Positions 1-6,103 of a stretch of DNA of 18,630 bases are shown in pieces. Positions within the stretch are counted from its first letter, which is position 1, and each line of letters starts with the position of its first letter. Both the position numbers and the translations under genes were made by a program. The stretch is from Bovifimicola sp964595785 (lineage in GTDB: Bacteria > Bacillota > Clostridia > Lachnospirales > Lachnospiraceae), in contig CAZQRO010000039.1 of NCBI GenBank assembly GCA_964595785.1, positions 1 to 18,630 of the forward strand, written 5' to 3'. The notes beneath the pieces were generated by a model. It had not been told where the DNA came from. It did no database searches and saw only the letters and a list, made by a program, of their open reading frames with translations.

Positions 1-530
1 TAAGCACTTCACCCTCTGAATAATTTTGTGTATATATTACAGGCACCTTATATCTGACTTTTGTTCCATTCGCAAAACATATATTCATTTCCATAAATTT
101 TTTTTCACTTATTCCCCTGAGATTAACGACTGCCGAATGTGGAAATTGCATTTCATAAATTTCTTTTTCCTTATCAATATTATATAAAGCAATCATAAAG
201 TCATATTCTATCATTCTGATAATCATTGTACCATCTTTACTGCTCTGACATTCAATATGATATATTTTATCTTTAATTTTCAAACATGAGTCTGAAACAA
301 TTTCTCGTGATTTTATCTGAATTCTGCATTACGGAAAAATGATATTCATTAGAAAGTAATACAAACTTTTCATTCATATCATAATTTGTAGAGAATATTT
401 CATTAATCAATGGTATAAGTAACTTTGGATTCTTCTCACAAAGTGTACGAAATGTATCATCAAATATCCTGCCGGAATAATTTTTCTTATCTTCTTTAGA
501 TTTACTAATTATCTCTTTCTCTCTTTTCAT
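1..530 (-). pseudogene. Rpn-family recombination-promoting nuclease / putative transposase, frameshifted and cut by the window edge
   Basis: The first frame starts with ATG at 528-530 behind AGAAGGGCGA. It carries the usual Rpn/PD-(D/E)XK transposase N-terminus: DDTFRTLCEKNPKLLIPLIN, then LLSNEYHF. This frame stops at 273. Another frame picks up exactly where the family should continue, with SDSCLKIKDKIYHIECQSS, MIIRMIEYDFMIALYN and FPHSAVVNLRG, and stays open to base 1. The switch fits one extra base in the T-run at 311-314 (an A-run on the coding strand); removing it restores a continuous protein. Rpn proteins are nucleases that promote recombination and are often present in many decaying copies in Lachnospiraceae. 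The C-terminal part lies outside the window. A sequencing error in the homopolymer is an alternative to true decay. Confidence 0.8.
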
Positions 531-568
531 AAAATCGCCCTTCTAATTTGCTGTTTTGTTTGTTTTAC

Positions 569-597
569 ATTATATTACATCACTATTTGTTTTTCAA
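569..597 (-). promoter_or_regulatory. Sigma-A-type promoter of the Rpn gene
   Basis: On the minus strand, TTGAAA (592-597), a 17-nt spacer and TATAAT (569-574) lie about 40 nt upstream of the Rpn start. The match to the vegetative consensus is near perfect, so the frameshifted gene probably still has a working promoter. Confidence 0.7.
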
Positions 598-659
598 GTG
601 TTTTATTTTGATTTATTTTTTTTGATTTATTATCAACGGTGTTTTTCCAACAAAGCCTT

Positions 660-685
660 AAAAAGAATTGCTCCGCAATTTTCTT
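660..685 (-). terminator. Possible metK terminator hairpin in the 531-887 gap
   Basis: AATTGC (666-671) and GCAATT (675-680) form a short stem with a TCC loop. A/T tracts flank it on both sides, so it could work in both directions. It is about 200 nt past the metK stop. A second weak stem, GATATTG (737-743) with CAATATC (755-761), lies between them. The rest of the 531-887 gap is AT-rich and shows no credible gene. Confidence 0.4.
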
Positions 686-887
686 TTTCATTCAACTCTT
701 TACCCCATGACTTAAATCCCATAAAACAAAAAATAAGATATTGCACTTTATATACAATATCCTATTTCTAAATATTCTAACTGTTAATTATATTATTTAA
801 ACCACTGACTATTTTATTGTTTTTCGCTTTTCTTAATTTAAATATATCTTTATTCATATCAAATGAGAAACCTATTTCATAAACATT

Positions 888-2075
888 TTATAAATACTTC
901 TTAAGTGTATCAATCTTATCTAATTTCTCCCAAGGAAGATTAAGATTATTTCTTCCAAAATGTCCATATGCCGCTGTCTGCTTATAAATCGGGCGTCTTA
1001 AATCAAGCATTTTGATTATTCCTGCCGGACGAAGGTCAAAGTTATCTCTGATAACCTCAACTAATTTTTCATTTGACAGTTTTCCGGTACCAAATGTGTC
1101 AACCATAATTGATGTCGGATGTGCAACACCAATTGCATATGAAAGCTGAATTTCACACTTATCTGCAAGTCCTGCTGCAACAATATTCTTTGCAACATAT
1201 CTTGCCGCATATGCTGCTGAACGGTCAACTTTTGTACAGTCTTTTCCTGAGAATGCTCCGCCGCCATGACGAGCATATCCACCATAAGTATCGACAATAA
1301 TTTTTCTTCCTGTCAGACCACTGTCTCCGTTTGGTCCACCGATAACAAATCTTCCGGTTGGGTTGATGAAATATTTTGTCTTTTCATCTGTTAAATGCTT
1401 TGGAAGAACCGGTTCAAATACATACTTCTTTATATCTTCATGAATCTGTTCCTGTGTAACCTCTGCATCATGCTGTGTTGAAAGAACTACCGCATTCAAA
1501 TGAATTGGTTTACCATTTTCGTCATATTCTACTGTTACCTGTGTCTTGCCATCCGGACGAAGATAAGCTAACGTACCATTCTTACGGACTTCTGTAAGTT
1601 TAAGTGCTAATTTATGTGCAAGTGCAATTGGATATGGCATATACTCTTCTGTTTCATTTGAGGCAAATCCAAACATCATACCCTGGTCACCTGCACCAAT
1701 TGCTGCAATTTCTTCTTCTGACATTGTATTTTCTTTTGCTTCAAGTGCTTTATTAACACCCATTGCTATGTCCGTGGACTGTTCATCAAGTGCTACCATT
1801 ACGCCACATGTATGACCATCAAATCCTTTGGCTGAATCATCATACCCTATTTCACAGATTGTATCTCTTACAATCTTCTGAATATTTATGTTAGCCTTAG
1901 ATGTAATTTCTCCCATTACAAGTACAAGGCCTGTAGTTGTAATGGTTTCACAAGCTACACGGCTCATTGGATCCTGCTCTAATAATGCATCCAAAACTGC
2001 ATCTGATATCTGATCACAGATTTTATCAGGATGTCCTTCAGTTACTGATTCTGATGTAAATAATAATTTTTCCAT
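888..2075 (-). CDS. metK: S-adenosylmethionine synthetase (methionine adenosyltransferase)
   Basis: MetK makes S-adenosylmethionine from methionine and ATP, releasing phosphate and pyrophosphate. It is a cytoplasmic enzyme that supplies the cell's main methyl donor. The 395-residue product is full length for the family. Diagnostic motifs are GHPDKICDQISDAVLDALL near the N-terminus (residues 15-33), GAGDQGMMFG in the middle, and GGGAFSGKDCTKVDRSAAY, which holds the phosphate-binding glycine loop and catalytic Lys/Asp residues. The ATG at 2073-2075 follows AAAGGAAAA. The gene is preceded by an unusually long leader holding a SAM-I riboswitch, its terminator and a block of repeats, so transcription is predicted to fall when SAM is high. 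Confidence 0.98.
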   Translation of the reverse strand: MEKLLFTSESVTEGHPDKICDQISDAVLDALLEQDPMSRVACETITTTGLVLVMGEITSKANINIQKIVRDTICEIGYDDSAKGFDGHTCGVMVALDEQSTDIAMGVNKALEAKENTMSEEEIAAIGAGDQGMMFGFASNETEEYMPYPIALAHKLALKLTEVRKNGTLAYLRPDGKTQVTVEYDENGKPIHLNAVVLSTQHDAEVTQEQIHEDIKKYVFEPVLPKHLTDEKTKYFINPTGRFVIGGPNGDSGLTGRKIIVDTYGGYARHGGGAFSGKDCTKVDRSAAYAARYVAKNIVAAGLADKCEIQLSYAIGVAHPTSIMVDTFGTGKLSNEKLVEVIRDNFDLRPAGIIKMLDLRRPIYKQTAAYGHFGRNNLNLPWEKLDKIDTLKKYL

Positions 2076-2114
2076 TAGTATTTTCCTTTCTTTTTCTAAA
2101 ATGCCCTTGCTTCA

Positions 2115-2260
2115 CAACTTCAATCCATGCAAACCTCGCAAACTTTGTTTGCTCTCTGGCTTCTCTGCAACTTCACGCCATGCAAACCTCGCGAACTTTG
2201 TTTGCTCTCTGGCTTCTCTGCAACTTCATGCTATGCAAACCTCGCAAACAAAGTTTGCTC
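2115..2260. repeat. 53-bp tandem repeat (two full copies and a partial third) in the metK leader
   Basis: Copies begin at 2115, 2168 and 2221, an exact 53-bp period. Each starts CAACTTCA and contains ATGCAAACCTCGC, and copies one and two continue to TTTGCTCTCTGGCTTCTCT. Each carries a small hairpin: GCAAAC-TTT-GTTTGC in copy one, one mismatch in copy two, and GCAAAC-AAA-GTTTGC in copy three. The loop bases of copy three are the reverse complement of the others. GGGC-TATC-GCCC follows at 2267-2278. Reading frames crossing the repeats look like chance. Confidence 0.85.
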
Positions 2261-2281
2261 GGTCACGGGCTATCGCCCTAT

Positions 2282-2344
2282 ATCACGAGATAAAAAGCTA
2301 CTTCCTCTTGAGCAAGCTCAAATCAGCACTTTTTATCTCGTGAT
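2282..2344. repeat. Long inverted repeat with nested hairpin in the metK leader
   Basis: A perfect 16-bp pair, ATCACGAGATAAAAAG (2282-2297) and CTTTTTATCTCGTGAT (2329-2344), encloses a second stem, TTGAGC-AA-GCTCAA (2308-2321). It lies between the riboswitch terminator and the 53-bp repeats, so it should be transcribed in the metK leader. It resembles a small dispersed intergenic element, but other copies cannot be checked here. Confidence 0.85.
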
Positions 2345-2365
2345 GCATGGCTTGAAGCTGACGTG

Positions 2366-2392
2366 AAAAAAGTCCACACAAATGGTGGACTT
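2366..2392 (-). terminator. Intrinsic terminator of the metK SAM riboswitch
   Basis: The minus-strand transcript forms an 8-bp stem, AAGTCCAC with GTGGACTT (arms 2370-2377 and 2385-2392, 7-nt loop), followed by a U-run (2366-2371). The competing antiterminator is visible: GTGGA just after riboswitch helix P1 (2411-2415) can pair with TCCAC of the terminator stem (2385-2389). TTAACT/AGTTAA (2391-2396, 2402-2407) pair inside it. Confidence 0.88.
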
Positions 2393-2414
2393 AACTTTTA
2401 TAGTTAATTTTCCA

Positions 2415-2508
2415 CTTATTGCTCGATTACTCGCTCAGGTTAGCACCTTCCACTGCGGGGGGTTGCTGTGGCTTCTTCGATCCTTGTATCTCCACCACTC
2501 TGAATAAG
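2415..2508 (-). ncRNA. SAM-I (S-box) riboswitch upstream of metK
   Basis: On the minus strand the S-box core is readable in order: CTTATT (P1 5' side), CAGAGTGGTGGAG, GAAGCCACAGCAACC, GGAAGGTGCTAACCTGAG, then AATAAG (P1 3' side, 2415-2420). These are the conserved blocks of the SAM-I aptamer. Established behaviour is that SAM binding stabilises P1 and allows the downstream terminator to form. Here that terminator is at 2366-2392, so metK is predicted to be repressed by its own product. The sense of the switch is inferred from the pairings. Confidence 0.94.
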
Positions 2509-2540
2509 AGAATTTTTAATATGAACTTTTTACATCACAT

Positions 2541-2569
2541 ACATTAACAAATCAAATGCATATTGTCAA
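2541..2569 (-). promoter_or_regulatory. Promoter of the metK riboswitch transcript
   Basis: TTGACA (2564-2569), a 17-nt spacer and TAATGT (2541-2546) on the minus strand place the transcript start about 25 nt before the aptamer. It lies directly after the murA stop codon. Confidence 0.75.
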
Positions 2570-2592
2570 TACCTTTTTGTAAATTGCTTTAT

Positions 2593-3885
2593 TTATCCAA
2601 CCTTTAATTTAAACTTTTGTACTTCTTTTTCAGACGTTACTTTTTCGATACATGCACCGAGATTAGAAAGTTTTCTTTCAAAATTCTCGTAACCACGCTG
2701 TATATACATTATATCGTCTATTACCGTAAATCCTTTAGCTGTCAGCCCTGCAATCACAAGTGCTGCTCCTGCACGAAGATCGGGTGCATTTATCTCAGCT
2801 CCGGTAAGCTGGTTCACACCATCAATTATGGCAGTATTGCCTTCAACTTTAATGTTGGCACCCATTCTAGCCAATTCCGCCACATATTTAAATCTATTTT
2901 CAAAAATACTCTCAGTCACTATACTGGTTCCCTTAGATATGGCTAATGTAACAGCTATCTGTGGCTGCATATCTGTAGGGTATCCGGGATAAGGTAACGT
3001 TTTAACCTGTGTACTACTGAGATTTCGGGTTCCTATAACTCTTACCGCATCATCATACTCTTCAATTGTACATCCGATTTCAAGTAATTTGGCAGTGATT
3101 GCTTCTAAATGCTTAGGAATTACATTCTTAACAAGAACATTCCCATTAGTAGCAGCTGCCGCAAACATAAATGTACCTGCCTCTATCTGGTCAGGAATAA
3201 CTGAATATTCCGTCTTGTGCAGTTTTTCTACACCTTTTATTCTTATAACATCAGTTCCTGCACCCTTAATATTAGCACCCATACTGTTAAGCATGTTTGC
3301 GACATCAACTACGTGAGGTTCCTTTGCTGCATTTTCAATAATAGTATTGCCATCTGCAAGGGCTGCTGCTAACATAATGTTAATGGTAGCACCAACAGAT
3401 ACCACATCCATATAAATATGATTTCCCATAAGACAATCAGCTTTAGTTTTAATCATTCCATGTTCAATCGTCACTTCTGCACCAAGTGCCTTAAATCCTT
3501 TAATATGCTGGTCAATTGGTCTTGTTCCGATATCACAGCCACCTGGAAGTGCAACTTCTGCTTCACTGAATCTTCCAAGTAATGCTCCGAGCAAATAATA
3601 AGATGCCCTTATTTTCTTAATATATTCATATTCAACTGTTACTGAACGAATTGTACCACCATTAATCTTAACACAGTTTCTGCTTTCCCGTTTAACAATT
3701 GCACCTATGCCCTCAATTGACTTTAATAATACATTTATATCTCTAACATCCGGTAAATTTGTTACCGTAACTGTCTCATCAGTCATAATTGCAGCCGCCA
3801 AAATAGCAAGTGCTGCATTCTTTGCTCCACTTACCTCAACCTCACCTTTGAGAGGGGTTCCGCCCTTTATAATGTACTGTTCCAT
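2593..3885 (-). CDS. murA: UDP-N-acetylglucosamine 1-carboxyvinyltransferase (MurA)
   Basis: MurA transfers enolpyruvate from phosphoenolpyruvate to UDP-N-acetylglucosamine, the first committed step of peptidoglycan synthesis in the cytoplasm. The N-terminus reads MEQYIIKGGTPLKGEVEVSG followed by AKNA, as in the family. The active-site loop LPGGCDIGTRPIDQH keeps the catalytic cysteine that fosfomycin attacks, so the enzyme is predicted to be fosfomycin-sensitive. The product is 430 residues, a normal length. A TTG four codons upstream lies inside GAGGTG, which is better read as the ribosome binding site of the ATG at 3883-3885. No terminator is visible after the stop, so transcripts may run into the metK leader. 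Firmicutes often carry two paralogues (murA/murZ); which one this is cannot be told here. Confidence 0.97.
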   Translation of the reverse strand: MEQYIIKGGTPLKGEVEVSGAKNAALAILAAAIMTDETVTVTNLPDVRDINVLLKSIEGIGAIVKRESRNCVKINGGTIRSVTVEYEYIKKIRASYYLLGALLGRFSEAEVALPGGCDIGTRPIDQHIKGFKALGAEVTIEHGMIKTKADCLMGNHIYMDVVSVGATINIMLAAALADGNTIIENAAKEPHVVDVANMLNSMGANIKGAGTDVIRIKGVEKLHKTEYSVIPDQIEAGTFMFAAAATNGNVLVKNVIPKHLEAITAKLLEIGCTIEEYDDAVRVIGTRNLSSTQVKTLPYPGYPTDMQPQIAVTLAISKGTSIVTESIFENRFKYVAELARMGANIKVEGNTAIIDGVNQLTGAEINAPDLRAGAALVIAGLTAKGFTVIDDIMYIQRGYENFERKLSNLGACIEKVTSEKEVQKFKLKVG

Positions 3886-4006
3886 TTTGCACCTCAAATA
3901 TTATAATCTATGTTAAATAGTCTATAAGTTATATTTATGTTTGTAATTTTATTCAAGTTAAATTTAATAATGTTCAATTTAAACTGACTTCGCGTCAATT
4001 AATCAG

Positions 4007-4034
4007 ATTATAGCACAAAGATTTCATTTGTAAA
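4007..4034 (-). promoter_or_regulatory. Promoter of murA
   Basis: TTTACA (4029-4034), a 16-nt spacer and TATAAT (4007-4012) on the minus strand, giving a leader of about 115 nt before murA. The rest of the 3886-4171 gap shows no gene and no clear terminator for the peptidase gene on its right. Confidence 0.65.
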
Positions 4035-4171
4035 TTACTTTTTATTTTATTATCATTTTGTTAACATTTTTGTTATATTTGGAATAATTACCCATTACTT
4101 CATAACGCAGGCCATTGCAGTGTTTATTGCAAAGAACTGTTGTATTGAACATACACCATATGCTCACTGTG

Positions 4172-5545
4172 TTAATTAAGATAATTAAATGGATTAACCT
4201 GCACTCCTTCTTCTAAAATCTCAAAATGCACATGAGGTCCAGTACTGTTTCCCGTATTACCACTTAAAGCGATGACTTCTGATTGCGATACAGTCTGACC
4301 TACAGATACAAGAATCTGACTTAAATGTCCATACCTTGTTCCCTTGCCGTCAGCATGCTGCAAAGTAACACAGTATCCATATCCATTAACCCATCCTGCC
4401 TGAGTAACCGTTCCATCACAAGAAGCCATAACATTAGTTCCAACACTGCATGACCAGTCAACACCTTTATGCAGGGTTCCCCATCTCGCTCCAAATGCAG
4501 ACGAAAGTGTGCCACCATTTATAGGCTTAATAAATGTTGGCGGTACGGCAGTTCCCACTTCAATTACTCTGGCTGATGCCTCCTTTGTAACATTTTCTTC
4601 TACAATATCTCTTTTTACCTCTTCACCGTTCTTATAAGTAATATTTGCAACTACTTTCTTTATCCCGGTACTGCCTTCTGTCAGAACATTCTGTTCAGTG
4701 TTATATAAATTATCATTATATACATATTCTGTTGGCTTACCATATTCTACATCATAAGTCTGTTTTTCAGTCACCATAACGGATAATTCTGATTCGCCTG
4801 CATTAGACGAAACCATGTTTATAGCAGAATTAAGTTCATTAATCTGGGAGGGATTCACATAACATGGCACTATTTCCACCTTTTCGCCAAATTTTACGTC
4901 AGTAGTCCCATCTTCCACTGCCTTACCTGCCTTGACATTCTCTTCTGACACTTCTCCATTAGAAGTAACTGTTGGTAAATCTAATGCCTTAATATCGGTT
5001 TTAGTGATACTGCACGTAATCGTAGTGTGTCCTGATACATCATCTAAATGCAAATTCGTACTGAAATCCTCACTATTATCATATTTATTTTTAACAAAAT
5101 TAAATAAATACTCAACGTCTGACAGTGAACCCAATGTTAAAATGTATCCATCGATATCTACTACATATGCTTTCTGCTTTGTATCATCTACGGAATTTTT
5201 CAAAGCCTCATACATAGAACTGCTTAAGTATGACTTAGAATCCGTCCTGCCAAATACCCGTGATGATTTCTTAATTTCCACATCTGCATCAACATACTGT
5301 AATGATGTGCTTTCATTATTAATTTTCATTCTGGCCTCTTTAAGTGCCTTTTGAATATCGTTATAATTCACTGAGGTTCCAACTTTTTTGCCATCAATAC
5401 ATATTGTATAATAATTATTTGCAAAATGATATCCTGCTATTCCACCAATCCATGAAAAACACATTACCAATATCATGCAGGTAACAAATGTTGCCGCAAT
5501 AAATGTTAATCGAATCTTTTTTGCTTTTTTAGTAAATTTATGCAT
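4172..5545 (-). CDS. Membrane-anchored cell-wall peptidase with G5 and M23 (LytM-type) domains
   Basis: This is a probable zinc endopeptidase acting on peptidoglycan cross-bridges outside the membrane. A basic N-terminus is followed by one membrane segment at about residues 14-36. Next come an extracytoplasmic region of unknown fold (about 45-250), a G5-type domain (about 257-332, ending RVIEVGT), and the M23 domain (338-457). The zinc and catalytic residues are all present: H359 and D363 in HKGVD, H407 in RYGHLS, and H438/H440 in GPHVHFE. It is therefore predicted to be active rather than a LytM-type activator lacking its metal site. The start is ATG 5543-5545, 30 nt after the shikimate-kinase-family gene, which suggests co-transcription. 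Its exact substrate cannot be inferred. Confidence 0.93.
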   Translation of the reverse strand: MHKFTKKAKKIRLTFIAATFVTCMILVMCFSWIGGIAGYHFANNYYTICIDGKKVGTSVNYNDIQKALKEARMKINNESTSLQYVDADVEIKKSSRVFGRTDSKSYLSSSMYEALKNSVDDTKQKAYVVDIDGYILTLGSLSDVEYLFNFVKNKYDNSEDFSTNLHLDDVSGHTTITCSITKTDIKALDLPTVTSNGEVSEENVKAGKAVEDGTTDVKFGEKVEIVPCYVNPSQINELNSAINMVSSNAGESELSVMVTEKQTYDVEYGKPTEYVYNDNLYNTEQNVLTEGSTGIKKVVANITYKNGEEVKRDIVEENVTKEASARVIEVGTAVPPTFIKPINGGTLSSAFGARWGTLHKGVDWSCSVGTNVMASCDGTVTQAGWVNGYGYCVTLQHADGKGTRYGHLSQILVSVGQTVSQSEVIALSGNTGNSTGPHVHFEILEEGVQVNPFNYLN

Positions 5546-5575
5546 AATCTAATCTTCTCTTATTTCTGTGCTTCT

Positions 5576-6103
5576 TTAAATAGTTCCTTCTCTATTTTGT
5601 AAACACTGTATCAGTTTGTCAATCGTTTTTTCTACATCTAACCCTGCTTCATCAATTACAATATCTGCGTAAAACTTATACAGTCTGCATCTCTCATCAT
5701 AAAGATTTCGCAGATTCTGTCCCGGCTTTAACACCACTCCTCTGTTCTTAATGTCTCCCAGCCGACGGCTCAGTTCATCATAATCCAGTTTAAGATACAC
5801 CAGTGTACCTATTTCCTTATAGTGCTGCATCGCCTCTTCACCATATATCACACTTCCGCCCGTGGCAATAATAGTCTTACCAGCATTTATTTCTGAATTA
5901 ATTTTATTCTCAATACTAATGAATCCGTTTACGCCTTCTTCTGCAATAATGTCTTTAAGCAAACGGTTCTCCCTCTGCTGAATTACAATATCTGCATCGA
6001 TAAAATGATATCCCAGTATTTTAGCTAACACCACACCAACTGTGCTTTTACCCACACCAGGCATACCAATCAAAATAATATTATCTTTCTCCTGCTCCAT
6101 CAT
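5576..6103 (-). CDS. aroK: Shikimate kinase family P-loop kinase
   Basis: Shikimate kinase phosphorylates shikimate in the chorismate pathway. The Walker A loop GMPGVGKST is at residues 13-21 and the Asp pair DAD at 36-38. TGGS (81-84), the lid arginine in NRGVV (R121), and RCRLY with R138 match the family layout. The 175-residue length is typical. The start chosen is ATG 6101-6103, behind AGAGGACAGCA; an upstream ATG at 6139 has no such site. The gene overlaps the end of the OLD-like gene by 23 nt, suggesting coupled translation. One oddity is that the family's FRxxE motif, whose arginine contacts shikimate, reads FISIE here. Other substrate-contact arginines remain, so shikimate as substrate is likely but not certain. 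No other aro gene is nearby. Confidence 0.78.
   Translation of the reverse strand: MMEQEKDNIILIGMPGVGKSTVGVVLAKILGYHFIDADIVIQQRENRLLKDIIAEEGVNGFISIENKINSEINAGKTIIATGGSVIYGEEAMQHYKEIGTLVYLKLDYDELSRRLGDIKNRGVVLKPGQNLRNLYDERCRLYKFYADIVIDEAGLDVEKTIDKLIQCLQNREGTI

Noticed and set aside
556..771. 71-codon plus-strand frame in the left gap
   Set aside because: Phe/Tyr/Leu-rich translation of AT-rich spacer; it covers the promoter of the Rpn gene and a hairpin.
2115..2260. Tandem repeats as a CRISPR array
   Set aside because: The units are contiguous with no unique spacers between conserved repeats, and no cas genes are present.
2101..2366. Two overlapping plus-strand reading frames
   Set aside because: They are made of the 53-bp tandem and inverted repeats; frames arise because the period carries no stop, and neither has a ribosome site or protein-like composition.
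3886..3897. Upstream TTG start for murA
   Set aside because: It overlaps GAGGTG, which serves better as the ribosome site of the ATG at 3883-3885, and the family starts at MEQY-like residues.
4035..4171. Terminator for the M23 peptidase gene
   Set aside because: Only short stems such as TTGCA/TGCAA without a U-run were found; none is convincing.
4932..5354. 140-codon plus-strand frame inside the M23 peptidase gene
   Set aside because: It lies fully antisense to a gene with clear domains, and the product has no recognisable features.
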